From: an uncultured Fretibacterium sp.
Lineage (GTDB): Bacteria; Synergistota; Synergistia; Synergistales; Aminobacteriaceae
Reading direction: 5' to 3'
Length of the DNA stretch: 18,379 bases
Assembly: GCF_938040765.1 (NCBI RefSeq)
Contig: NZ_CALIAA010000257.1
Location: 1-18,379 of the forward strand
In this document: positions 1-6,899 of the stretch, in pieces
Numbering within the stretch: position 1 is the first letter of the stretch
How the letters are laid out: each line of letters starts with the position of its first letter
The notes under the pieces: generated by a model
The model's database searches: none
Seen by the model: only the letters and a program-made list of their open reading frames with translations
Told to the model about the DNA's origin: nothing
Program-made: the position numbers and the translations under genes

Positions 1-25
1 TGTCGGGGGCTCCTTCCTTTATGTG

Positions 26-62
26 AAAGAGCTGCTGACCTCGACGGGGGCGGCTCTTTTTT
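26..62 (+). terminator. Intrinsic terminator of an off-window plus-strand gene
   Basis: A 10-bp stem (arms 26-35 and 50-59, one G:U pair when read on the plus strand) encloses a 15-nt loop, and the 3' arm runs into a T tract ending at 62. Read on the minus strand the stem has an A:C mismatch and no following T run, so it serves plus-strand transcription. It would end a gene or RNA lying to the left of the window. Confidence 0.7.
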
Positions 63-123
63 GTGCCTGCGTCTCATTATACGACAGAGTACGGTAAAAT
101 AGGGCATGGAAGGGAGGTGGGCT

Positions 124-235
124 GTGACGAGGACAAGGGAACTGCGTCAGGCCAAAGGATTGACGATGGCGGGGCCAAGTCGTGAGACGAGGAGGCACCC
201 TGGAGGATGCCGAAGATGCGATAATGCTTCTCACG
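124..235 (+). pseudogene. Possible decayed XRE-type helix-turn-helix gene remnant
   Basis: A strong Shine-Dalgarno sequence (GGGAGGT, 112-118) sits 5 nt before a GTG at 124, and a TAAAAT box lies at 95-100. The first 17 or so codons read TRTRELRQAKGLTMAG, which resembles the first two helices of XRE/Cro-type HTH domains. After that the frame gives arginine-rich nonsense. In the next frame, from about 194, TLEDAEDAIMLL resembles the closing helix of such domains. This could be a repressor gene that lost its middle by deletion and frameshift, and its 3' end converges on the end of recG. The similarity is short and judged by eye, so a chance match is quite possible. Confidence 0.22.
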
Positions 236-2288
236 CCGTCCCGGCAAGCTTCAGGGTCTTTCCAAGCCTTTTGTCCAGTTCCTCCCGCAGAAGGGGCGCG
301 CTCTCGAGCTGAGGGTCCGTCTCGAGGAGTCTTCTTGCCTCGTCCCTCGCCAGGCTCAGAAGCCTCCGGTCCCGAACGAGATCGGCCACGCGAAAGTCGG
401 TGACTCCGTGCTGGCGGACCCCGCAGACCTCACCGGGGCCTCTTTGCTTCAAATCCTCCTCGGCGAGGTCGAAGCCGCTGGAGATCCTGAGCATCGTCTC
501 GATGCGACCCCTCCCCTCAGGAGAGGTTTCCCTTCCCTCCAGCAGAATACAGGCGCTGTCCGCGCGTCCCCGGCCGACGCGCCCCCGGAGCTGGTGCAGC
601 TGGGCCAGTCCAAAACGCCCTGCGTCCTCGACGATCATGAGGGTGGCGTTCGGGACGTCCAGTCCCACCTCGATGACCGCCGTCGCCACGAGCAGGTCCG
701 TCTTGCCCTCGGAGAAACTCCTCATGATACTCTCCTTCTCCCCCATGGGGAGGCGGCCGTGCAGCATGGCGATCCGCACTTCGGGAAGCGCACTCGAGAG
801 GCGGCCGAAGCGGGAGACGACCGCTCGGGGTTCTCCCTGCTCCTCGTCCTCGATGAGGGGACAGACCCAGTAGACCTGCCTTCCCCGGCGGATCTCTTCT
901 CGGACCAGGTCCAGAAGCGTTTTCTCCATCCCCGCACTCATGCGGATGGTCTTGATCGGCGCGCGCCCGGGGGGGAGCTCGTCCAGGATGGAGACCTCCA
1001 GGTCCCCGTAGATCGAGAGCACCAAAGTCCGGGGTATCGGCGTGGCGGTCATGACCAGGACATGCGGTGCGGAGGCTTTCGCGATCAGGGAATTTTTCTG
1101 CAGCACGCCGAAACGATGCTGTTCGTCCACGATCACCAGTCCCAGCCTGGCGAAGCGCACCTCGTCCCCAAAGACGGCGTGCGTACCGACGATCACCTGA
1201 GCGCCCCCGTTCCGGATGGCCTCTGCCGCGCTCCTCCGCTCCGCGGTCCTCTGCCCTCCCGTCAGGAGCACGGTCTCGATGCCCTGAGACCCCAGCATCT
1301 CCTTGAGGTTGAAATAGTGCTGCTGAGCCAGAATCTCGGTCGGCGCCATGAATACCGACTGGACCCCGGAGTCGGCCGCCGCCAGAATCGCCGCCGAGGC
1401 CACGAAGGTCTTTCCCGATCCCACATCCCCCTGAAGCAGGCGGTTCATGGGCGTCCTGGAGTTCATGTCCCCGAGTATCTCGGCGACGGCGCGCCGCTGC
1501 GCGCCGGTCGGCTCGAAGGGGAGACCGGGTCCCATGAGGGCCTGAAATTTTCGGCCTGGCCTGATGGGGACGGCGTGTCCGGAGGCCGCATACGTTCTGC
1601 GGCGCAGCAGAAGTCCGATCTGAAGTAGAAAAAGCTCGTCGAAGGCCAGACGATTCCTGGCCCTCAGCCAGGAATTCCTGTCCCCCGGGCAATGAAGTTC
1701 CCGAACGGCAGCCGGCAGGGCCTTCATTCCATGGCGTCTCCGGAGCGAGTCGGGAAGAAAATCCGTCAGTTCCCCCCCATATGATTCCAACACGGTACCG
1801 ACCAAGCGCCTCGTCCACCTCTGGGAAAGGGGGGCCGCAAGAGGATAGACGGGGACGATCCGCCCCACCGAAGCGGTTCCGTCTCCCTCCAGAACCTCGA
1901 ATTCCGGATTGGTCAGCTGGAGGCCGCCGCGATACTCCACCCTTCCGTACAGGGCCAGCCTCATTCCGGGCCTGAACCGGGACCCCAGCCGAGGGTTGTT
2001 GAACCACACGGCCCTTACGGTGTGGACCCCGTCGGTCAACGCTATGGAAAGCGGTCCGAAACGATACCCGGCAGGCCCTGCGGGCGAGGCGGCAACCTCC
2101 GCGACGACCGCGGAGAAGGTATCGGGTTGAAGATCGCCGAGCGGGGTCAGCGCACGCCGGTCCTCGTAGCGTCGAGGAAAGAAAAAGAGCAGATCCTCCA
2201 CAACAAAAATGCCCAAGCGAGCGAACGCTTGAGCCCGTTTCTCCCCCACTCCGCGGAGGAAACGAATTGAGGATGCCAGAACGCTCAT
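231..2288 (-). CDS. recG: ATP-dependent DNA helicase RecG
   Basis: RecG is a superfamily 2 helicase that reverses stalled replication forks and branch-migrates Holliday junctions in the cytoplasm. From the ATG at 2288 the protein has 685 residues, close to the usual 680-700. It begins with the N-terminal wedge region (LRGVGEKRAQ, residues 11-20). The helicase motifs are in order: Walker A GDVGSGKT (287-294), the DEQH box (388-391), TATP (414-417) and QLRGRVGRG (566-574). A longer in-frame GTG start exists at 2339, but it lacks a good ribosome site and adds 17 residues unlike the family. The GGAGGT upstream of the ATG is rather far away (18 nt), so the exact start is less certain than the identity. 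It is the last gene of the queD-to-recG run, 74 nt after divIVA. Confidence 0.97.
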   Translation of the reverse strand: MSVLASSIRFLRGVGEKRAQAFARLGIFVVEDLLFFFPRRYEDRRALTPLGDLQPDTFSAVVAEVAASPAGPAGYRFGPLSIALTDGVHTVRAVWFNNPRLGSRFRPGMRLALYGRVEYRGGLQLTNPEFEVLEGDGTASVGRIVPVYPLAAPLSQRWTRRLVGTVLESYGGELTDFLPDSLRRRHGMKALPAAVRELHCPGDRNSWLRARNRLAFDELFLLQIGLLLRRRTYAASGHAVPIRPGRKFQALMGPGLPFEPTGAQRRAVAEILGDMNSRTPMNRLLQGDVGSGKTFVASAAILAAADSGVQSVFMAPTEILAQQHYFNLKEMLGSQGIETVLLTGGQRTAERRSAAEAIRNGGAQVIVGTHAVFGDEVRFARLGLVIVDEQHRFGVLQKNSLIAKASAPHVLVMTATPIPRTLVLSIYGDLEVSILDELPPGRAPIKTIRMSAGMEKTLLDLVREEIRRGRQVYWVCPLIEDEEQGEPRAVVSRFGRLSSALPEVRIAMLHGRLPMGEKESIMRSFSEGKTDLLVATAVIEVGLDVPNATLMIVEDAGRFGLAQLHQLRGRVGRGRADSACILLEGRETSPEGRGRIETMLRISSGFDLAEEDLKQRGPGEVCGVRQHGVTDFRVADLVRDRRLLSLARDEARRLLETDPQLESAPLLREELDKRLGKTLKLAGTA

Positions 2289-2362
2289 GTTACGACGATG
2301 GGAGCTACCTCCACCCGACGTTCGGCAAAACGCACACACTTTCGGCAGGAAACGCCCCCACC

Positions 2363-3412
2363 TTACGCAACGTCCCCTTCCCCGCCGACCACCAGGGCAT
2401 TGATGGGGTCGGCCTCAGCCTCGGAAGAGGATTCCGATTGGTCCACGACCTCCTCGGCCGGAGCATCTTCTTTCGAATCCGTTGAATCCGTTGAATCCTC
2501 TGCCTCGAGGTCCTCCATTTTTCCGGCCATCTCCAGCTCGAATTCCTGTTGGGCCTTGTCCACAACCTGCCCGAAGTCAATCAACATGGAAACGGCGGCC
2601 CTCAAGAACTGCTGCTTTTGAAGGTTCAGAAAATGCAGCTGTTCCCTGATCTCCTCCACTTCCTCCGAGATCTCGGCCTTGCGTCGCTCGGCGTCCTGTT
2701 GCAGGCTGTCACATTTTTGCCGGGTCTCCTGGAGGAGATCGGAGGCCTTTTCCCGCCCCCTGGCAAGCATTCTCTCAACCTGTTCGGATGCCTCGGCCAG
2801 GTCCCGTTCTCTCTCCCGCGCCAAGGTCTCGCTCTGCTGCTGGGCTTCCTGAAGAATGACGGAAGCGGCCGCGCGAGCCTCGGAGAGTATCTTCTCGGTT
2901 TCTTCGGAGACCTCTTTCTTACGCTGATCGATCTCCTGTTCCAAGCTTTCCCGCATCTGCTGGGTTTCCTGAAGCATGTTCGAAGCCGCCGCACGCGCGT
3001 TGGAGAGGACCTGCTCGGCCGATTTCTCCGCCTCCTCCAGGCGAGACTGCGCCTGGAGGTCGATCTCCCCCAGCTTGGAGTTGGCCTCGGCGATACGCGT
3101 TTCGGCCTCCTGGCGAGCCTGAGTGAGGATCTCCTCCGTCTGCAAACGGGCTGCCTCCTCCATCTCCTTCGCGCTCTTGCGAGCCTGAATCAGTGCGTCC
3201 TTGATCATGTCCGTCATGGACTCCTGCTTCTGAACGAGATCCTCGAGCTCCTGGATGCGCCGTTCACTCTCCTCCAGGCGTAAAGCGTAAGTCTCGATAT
3301 CGTCCGCAACCTGATTCAGAAACTCTTCAACCTCCGGAATGGCATAGCCTCCAAAGGAAACTTTTTTAAAGGCCCTTACCTCAACGTCCTTGGCGGTCAA
3401 AAGATCCGGCAT
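2363..3412 (-). CDS. divIVA: DivIVA-family polar/septal coiled-coil protein with internal 40-residue repeats
   Basis: DivIVA proteins bind curved membrane at septa and poles and recruit division or cell-wall partners. The protein has 349 residues. The N-terminal domain (residues 1-40: VRAFKKVSFGGYAIPEVEEF at 12-31) matches the DivIVA membrane-binding signature. A long, Glu/Gln/Lys-rich coiled coil follows from about 40 to 300, and then an acidic Ser/Asp/Glu tail. The coiled coil holds four consecutive units of exactly 40 residues, starting at 92, 132, 172 and 212, with a recurring core like EKILSEARAAASVILQEAQQ. The start at 3412 has GGAGGA about 9 nt upstream. A further in-frame ATG at 3454 would add 14 atypical residues. 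The 5' end overlaps sepF by 32 nt, implying translational coupling. It is longer than many DivIVA proteins, largely because of the repeats. Confidence 0.93.
   Translation of the reverse strand: MPDLLTAKDVEVRAFKKVSFGGYAIPEVEEFLNQVADDIETYALRLEESERRIQELEDLVQKQESMTDMIKDALIQARKSAKEMEEAARLQTEEILTQARQEAETRIAEANSKLGEIDLQAQSRLEEAEKSAEQVLSNARAAASNMLQETQQMRESLEQEIDQRKKEVSEETEKILSEARAAASVILQEAQQQSETLARERERDLAEASEQVERMLARGREKASDLLQETRQKCDSLQQDAERRKAEISEEVEEIREQLHFLNLQKQQFLRAAVSMLIDFGQVVDKAQQEFELEMAGKMEDLEAEDSTDSTDSKEDAPAEEVVDQSESSSEAEADPINALVVGGEGDVA
2475..2498. repeat. In-frame 9-nt tandem repeat in divIVA
   Basis: The plus strand reads GAATCCGTT twice and then GAATCC, about 2.7 copies of a 9-base unit. 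On the coding strand it encodes a repeating Asp-Ser-Thr in the acidic tail (around residues 306-313). The unit is a multiple of three, so slippage would lengthen or shorten the tail without breaking the frame. Confidence 0.85.
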
Positions 3413-3821
3413 TCCCAAGTTCCTCCTCAGCCCATTCCTCAAACATACCTTCATGCGGTGTAACGACGTAAAGCGCAGGCTCGATGTACTCCATACGGCC
3501 CTTATGGGCGAAGGCCACTCCTCCCATAAAATTGATGAAGGGACGCCCTTCCTTCTCGAAGCTCTGAGGATCCAGATCGTGAAGATCCAGAAGGATCATC
3601 ACCCCGTCCAGCAGGGCATCCCTGAGCTTGAGCTTGATCTCCTCGGAGGGGACCCCCTTGAAGAAGACCATCCTCAATGGACCCTGACCGGACCGAGCCT
3701 CATCCCGCCGCCATGCCTGAGACGACTTTTTGGCGGGTTGGGGCTTCTCGCCGTAATGTTCCTCGGATTCGTCGTAGTCGTCGTCACCGTAGAATCCCAA
3801 GATCTGCATCAGTTTCCTCAC
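3381..3821 (-). CDS. sepF: Cell division protein SepF
   Basis: SepF binds FtsZ filaments and anchors them to the membrane at the division site. The 146-residue protein has a short N-terminal segment (MRKLMQILGF, a likely membrane-binding helix) and an acidic, charged linker (residues 12-48). The conserved SepF fold follows from about 49 to 128, including FINFMGGVAFAHKGRMEYI (95-113) and LYVVTP (117-122). The GTG at 3821 is preferred because GAGGAGGAG lies 7 nt upstream; an in-frame ATG at 3809 would drop the start of the membrane helix. Its 3' end overlaps divIVA by 32 nt. The pairing with divIVA and an upstream yggS is the arrangement known from Firmicutes division clusters. Confidence 0.93.
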   Translation of the reverse strand: MRKLMQILGFYGDDDYDESEEHYGEKPQPAKKSSQAWRRDEARSGQGPLRMVFFKGVPSEEIKLKLRDALLDGVMILLDLHDLDPQSFEKEGRPFINFMGGVAFAHKGRMEYIEPALYVVTPHEGMFEEWAEEELGNAGSFDRQGR

Positions 3822-3837
3822 CAGTCTACTCCTCCTC
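3822..3837 (-). promoter_or_regulatory. Ribosome binding site fixing the GTG start of sepF
   Basis: GAGGAGGAG (3829-3837 on the complement) is followed by a 7-nt spacer and then the GTG at 3819-3821. This decides for the GTG over the in-frame ATG four codons later. Confidence 0.7.
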
Positions 3838-3876
3838 GAACAGGATGCAACCTTCTGTTCGTTGCTTCCGCCCTAA

Positions 3877-3907
3877 ACTATAACATGTATTGGCAAAAAA
3901 ATCACAA
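3877..3907 (-). promoter_or_regulatory. Candidate promoter for sepF-divIVA-recG
   Basis: In the 91-nt gap after yggS, the complement carries an extended -10, TGTTATAGT (core TATAGT at 3877-3882). A TTGTGA box (3902-3907) lies 19 bp upstream, which is longer than ideal. The -10 core ends 55 nt before the sepF start codon. No clear hairpin terminator separates yggS from it, so sepF may receive both read-through and its own transcription. Confidence 0.45.
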
Positions 3908-3912
3908 AAAGG

Positions 3913-4593
3913 TTAACGGGGCCCAAAAAGTGCCGTCCCGATGCGAACCATCGTGCTGCCCTCCAGGATCCCCCACTCGAAGTCCCCGCTCATCCCCATG
4001 GAGAGGACCGGCAGTTCCCGGCCGGAGGAGGAACGGGCTCGGTCCGAAAGCTCCCTCAGGGAGGCAAAGGCCCTCCTGACCTGCGCTTCGTCGTCCGTCA
4101 GCGGGCCGATAGTCATCAATCCCTGAAGGTTCAGGCGCGGTGAGTTCAGGACATGATCTAGGAGCTTCGGAAACTCGCCGGGCTCGATCCCCGTCTTGCT
4201 CGCCTCCCCGGCCGTGTTGACCTCGATCAGCACCGGAAGGGAGCGATCGAGCTCCATGGCGATACGATCCAGCGTCGAAGCGATCCCTATGGAGTCCACC
4301 GAATCCACGCTGTCGAACATTTCGACGGCGCGACGGGCCTTATTTTTCTGGAGGTGACCGATCAGGCGCCATTCCGGGCCTCCCTCCCCGCCCCATTCCT
4401 GTTTCTTCGAGAGGGCCTCCTGAACGCGGTTCTCGCCGATGGCATCGATCAAGGGAGCCGCTTCACGCATCTCCGCCACGGTTCTTGTCTTGGTCACCCC
4501 TACGAGCCGAACGTCGGACCCCTTCCTTCCGGTATGTTCGGCGCAGCGGGCTATCCTTTCCCTTATCGCGGAAATCCTCTCCTCGAGAGACAT
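3913..4593 (-). CDS. yggS: YggS/PLPBP-family pyridoxal-5'-phosphate homeostasis protein
   Basis: YggS (PLPBP, also YlmE) proteins bind PLP on a TIM barrel resembling the N-terminal domain of alanine racemase, and maintain PLP and amino-acid balance without known catalysis. The 226-residue protein has the PLP lysine in LVGVTKTRTV (Lys35), IGENRVQEA (52-60), WRLIGHLQKNK (75-85) and the signature block LSMGMSGDFEWGI through MVRIGTALFG (197-224). The ATG at 4593 has GGAGGG 5 nt upstream; the frame stays open further upstream but without family-like sequence. Residues 94-102 (DSVDSVDSI) look like a small internal duplication of the usual SVDS motif. It starts 13 nt after the HlyD-like gene, and its place before sepF matches the ylm-type division neighbourhood. 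Confidence 0.95.
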   Translation of the reverse strand: MSLEERISAIRERIARCAEHTGRKGSDVRLVGVTKTRTVAEMREAAPLIDAIGENRVQEALSKKQEWGGEGGPEWRLIGHLQKNKARRAVEMFDSVDSVDSIGIASTLDRIAMELDRSLPVLIEVNTAGEASKTGIEPGEFPKLLDHVLNSPRLNLQGLMTIGPLTDDEAQVRRAFASLRELSDRARSSSGRELPVLSMGMSGDFEWGILEGSTMVRIGTALFGPR

Positions 4594-4606
4594 GCTTGCC
4601 CTCCTT

Positions 4607-5548
4607 CTACCAGAGCCTGATGACGCCGGACAGGTTCTTGTCGGCATGCAGGATCAATTTGTTCCCGGGCGCCACGCCCCTGGTGATGAAAAAATGTCCG
4701 TGGTCGGCGGGAAACCCCTCGACGTCCTGCGATAAAACCCGGCTTCCCTGCACGAGAAAGACCACATTCCTGCCGTCTCGGGTCACGACCGCCGTATCCG
4801 GAAGCATCACGCCCTGGAGATCCCCGGCGATGACGCGGCAGGAGAAGGCACGGGAATGCAGGACGGAGGCAGGGAAAAAAGGCAGACGCAGGCAAACCTT
4901 TATTTTCTGTCCGGAAAACTTCACTGCGACGATCTCCGCTTCCCGCTCCTTCCCCTCCGGGTCGAGGCGAATCCTTAACGAGGCTTTCTTCCGCCGCAGG
5001 CTGAGCGCAATGGACGGACTGTTGTCGAGATAAGCGATCCAGCGCAGAAATTGCGGTTGGGGCACGAGCTTGCCGATCGGCGCCCCCTTCCGCAGCTGGG
5101 TCCCGTTCTCCAAAAGAACGGCCGACCTGAAAAAAGGAAACGGCGCAAACTCCGGCCAAAGACGCGAGTAGACCCAATGCCCCTCCTGTCCGTCCAGCGC
5201 CGGGAAAAAATAGCCCGGAGCGGGGACCTTCACGGCTGCTCCGTCCAGGGCCGCCACGACCTCCCCCTTCGATACCCTTCGGGGAAGCGGAGAGAGGTAC
5301 GTGAGGACACCGTCCCTGGGGGCGTAGACGAGCTGCTCGTCCCACAGCAGAATCCCATTCAACGGCTGCTCCTCGATATAGCCGACGGCGAAGGCCTCGA
5401 TGATTTCAGGGTGAAGCAGCCGATAGTTTTCGAGCCAGATGAGGTAAACTTTGCCCACCCCGACGAAGATCAGCAGAAAGGCCGCATAGTAGACCAGCCG
5501 TCCGAAGAGCCCGTTTCCCCCTTCCGCATTTCTGCCCTCCGGCTCCAT
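4607..5548 (-). CDS. Single-pass membrane protein with barrel-sandwich (HlyD-like) domain
   Basis: This 313-residue protein has one membrane segment (about residues 17-38, LVYYAAFLLIFVGVGKVYLI) after a short charged N-terminus, so most of it should lie outside the cytoplasmic membrane. Two glycine-rich strands, YAPRDGVLTYLSPLPRRVSKGE (start and end of 74-95) and VPAPGYFFPALDG (108-120), look like the two halves of a biotinyl/lipoyl-like barrel-sandwich. They are joined almost directly, without the long alpha-helical hairpin that efflux adaptors use to reach TolC. A C-terminal beta-rich part (about 240-313) resembles the end of adaptor proteins. The ATG at 5548 is 7 nt after the folE2 stop and has GAGGAG just upstream. 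Genes of this kind occur beside yggS-sepF in clostridia, so a role in envelope or division is an inference. Its molecular function is unknown. Confidence 0.75.
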   Translation of the reverse strand: MEPEGRNAEGGNGLFGRLVYYAAFLLIFVGVGKVYLIWLENYRLLHPEIIEAFAVGYIEEQPLNGILLWDEQLVYAPRDGVLTYLSPLPRRVSKGEVVAALDGAAVKVPAPGYFFPALDGQEGHWVYSRLWPEFAPFPFFRSAVLLENGTQLRKGAPIGKLVPQPQFLRWIAYLDNSPSIALSLRRKKASLRIRLDPEGKEREAEIVAVKFSGQKIKVCLRLPFFPASVLHSRAFSCRVIAGDLQGVMLPDTAVVTRDGRNVVFLVQGSRVLSQDVEGFPADHGHFFITRGVAPGNKLILHADKNLSGVIRLW

Positions 5549-5555
5549 GGCCTCC

Positions 5556-6332
5556 TCAGCTCCTCTTGTCCCGAACCAGCTCGGCGAAGGCATCGTGGCG
5601 GTGAATGCTCTCCGCGCTGGTAACCGATATATCGTACCAGACGATCCGGTCGTCCCGGTCGAGGGCCATGGCGAGCTCCCGCGCGAGGTCCTCGACAAAA
5701 CGGGGCGTTTCGTAGGCCCGCTCGGTCACGAACTTCTCGTCCTCCCGCTTCAGAAGGGTATAGAGCGGGGTCGAGGAAGCGTCCTCGACCGTGCGGATCA
5801 GCTCCTCGAACCAGACGAGACCGGAGCTGCGGACCTTCAGGCGGACGAAGGCGCGCTGATTGTGCGCCCCCACCCTCGAGATCTCCTTCGAACAGGGGCA
5901 GAGCGTCTGCACGGGGACGCCGACTCCGACCTTCATGTCGAATTCGCTGCCGCGGCTGATCCCCTCCAGACTGGCCTCGTATCGCATGAAGCTCTCGATG
6001 CCGGAGACGGGGGCCTTCTTACGGACGAAATAGGGAAAATCGAACTTTATGGAGGCCTCCGAGGCATCCAGCTTCGAGCAGAGATGCTCGGCCAGCACCC
6101 TGAGGGTCGTCAGCGAGACCTTACCCTTGTACTCCTCCAGGGTTTCGATGAAGCGGCTCATGTGGGTTCCCCGATACTCGTGGGGAAGCAAAACGCTCAT
6201 CGAGACCGACGCGATGGTCGCCTGCGTTCCGTTCAGCGGGTCCATGACGGTGATGGGATAATGGACGTCGCGCACCCCTACGCGGTCGATCGCGATATTG
6301 CGCAGATCCCTTTCCTTCTGCACGTCCTTCAT
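5556..6332 (-). CDS. folE2: GTP cyclohydrolase IB (FolE2)
   Basis: FolE2 converts GTP to 7,8-dihydroneopterin triphosphate, the entry step to folate and to queuosine-type deazapurines. It uses a metal and is the alternative to zinc-dependent FolE. The 258-residue protein has family landmarks: RGTHMSRF (54-61), SIKFDFPYFVRKKAP (94-108), TLCPCSKEIS (143-152, with the expected active-site cysteines), GAHNQR (155-160) and EDASSTPLY (183-191). The ATG at 6332 overlaps the queD stop as ATGA, a classic coupling signal. The open frame extends upstream to 6473, but only inside queD. Since queD is its coupled neighbour, the product probably feeds preQ0 synthesis, with folate use also possible. Confidence 0.96.
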   Translation of the reverse strand: MKDVQKERDLRNIAIDRVGVRDVHYPITVMDPLNGTQATIASVSMSVLLPHEYRGTHMSRFIETLEEYKGKVSLTTLRVLAEHLCSKLDASEASIKFDFPYFVRKKAPVSGIESFMRYEASLEGISRGSEFDMKVGVGVPVQTLCPCSKEISRVGAHNQRAFVRLKVRSSGLVWFEELIRTVEDASSTPLYTLLKREDEKFVTERAYETPRFVEDLARELAMALDRDDRIVWYDISVTSAESIHRHDAFAELVRDKRS

Positions 6333-6721
6333 GGCCGTCCTCGGTCCCCCATCCGGCCGGTCCGGTCCGACGCGCTCAGGACGACGCAGCTGGTCGCCGT
6401 CTCCCAGAGCCAGACCTCGTGCAGGCGGCAGTTGGACCGGGAGAGCGGAGCCTCTATCTGGTCCCATATCCATTGGGAGATATTCTCCGCCGTGGGCTGC
6501 GGGATGATGTCATTGATATAGGTGTGGTCGAGCCGTGATACGACACGCTCCCTGACTGCGGCGGAGAGCTCGCAGAAGTCGAGGATCATTCCCTCCGCAT
6601 CCGGCGTTCCCTCGAGAACGACGGCCAAACGATAGGTGTGCCCGTGCAGGGCCTCGCACTTCCCGTGATATTGAACGAGGTTGTGCGCCGCATCGAACGT
6701 GAACTCCTTGCGAAGTAGCAT
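6329..6721 (-). CDS. queD: 6-carboxy-5,6,7,8-tetrahydropterin synthase (QueD)
   Basis: QueD turns dihydroneopterin triphosphate into 6-carboxytetrahydropterin, the second step of preQ0/queuosine synthesis. The 130-residue protein has the zinc ligands His13 (FDAAHNL) and His26/His28 (ALHGHTY), the active-site cysteine Cys22 in the QueD-type CxxxHGH motif, LDHTYIND (64-71), PTAENIS (76-82) and the ETA block near Glu107. The CxxxHGH form favours QueD over other pyruvoyl-tetrahydropterin-synthase relatives. The last 20 or so residues are a loose tail lying over the coupling region with folE2. AAGGAG sits 5 nt before the ATG. No QueC, QueE or QueF gene is in the window, so the rest of the pathway must lie elsewhere. 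Confidence 0.95.
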   Translation of the reverse strand: MLLRKEFTFDAAHNLVQYHGKCEALHGHTYRLAVVLEGTPDAEGMILDFCELSAAVRERVVSRLDHTYINDIIPQPTAENISQWIWDQIEAPLSRSNCRLHEVWLWETATSCVVLSASDRTGRMGDRGRP

Positions 6722-6808
6722 GGTCGCTCCTTAAAAGAAAAACAAATCCGGATAAATTCGAAAATCATTCCCGAAAACAGACGAGAACGGCTTTTCAAAA
6801 GTCCTCTT

Positions 6809-6841
6809 CTTCAATGAAAAAAAGCCTTTTTTTCATTGAAG
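6809..6841. repeat. Perfect 15-bp inverted repeat upstream of queD
   Basis: The arms CTTCAATGAAAAAAA (6809-6823) and TTTTTTTCATTGAAG (6827-6841) are exact reverse complements around a GCC centre. The repeat lies 59 nt past the acyltransferase stop and 88 nt before the queD start. The A7/T7 parts are inside the stem rather than after it, so it is not a textbook terminator. It could be a leader hairpin, a bidirectional transcription stop, or an operator. Confidence 0.9.
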
Positions 6842-6856
6842 CCGCTTTCGCCTCAA

Positions 6857-6862
6857 ATTATA
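6857..6862 (-). promoter_or_regulatory. Candidate -10 box (TATAAT) for the queD operon
   Basis: The complement reads TATAAT exactly. No good -35 is visible at the right distance, and TG lies directly next to the box, without the one-base gap of a true extended -10. A transcript starting near 6850 would carry a leader of about 130 nt, including the perfect hairpin at 6809-6841, before queD. Confidence 0.35.
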
Positions 6863-6899
6863 CATGATTCCACCGAGCCGCAGGGCTTGGCGGGACCGT

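Noticed and set aside
1..25. Possible 3' end of a tRNA or tmRNA at the left edge, followed by the terminator
   Set aside because: A GC-rich stretch ending in CTCC lies just before the terminator, but only about 15 nt are visible, no CCA is encoded and no T-arm can be tested.
6722..6808. preQ1 riboswitch ahead of queD
   Set aside because: The leader before queD lacks the C-rich loop and A-rich tail arrangement of preQ1 classes as far as I can see by eye.
6869..6891. Hairpin CCGAGCC-GCAG-GGCTTGG as the acyltransferase terminator
   Set aside because: On the transcribed (minus) strand one pair becomes an A:C mismatch and no T run follows.
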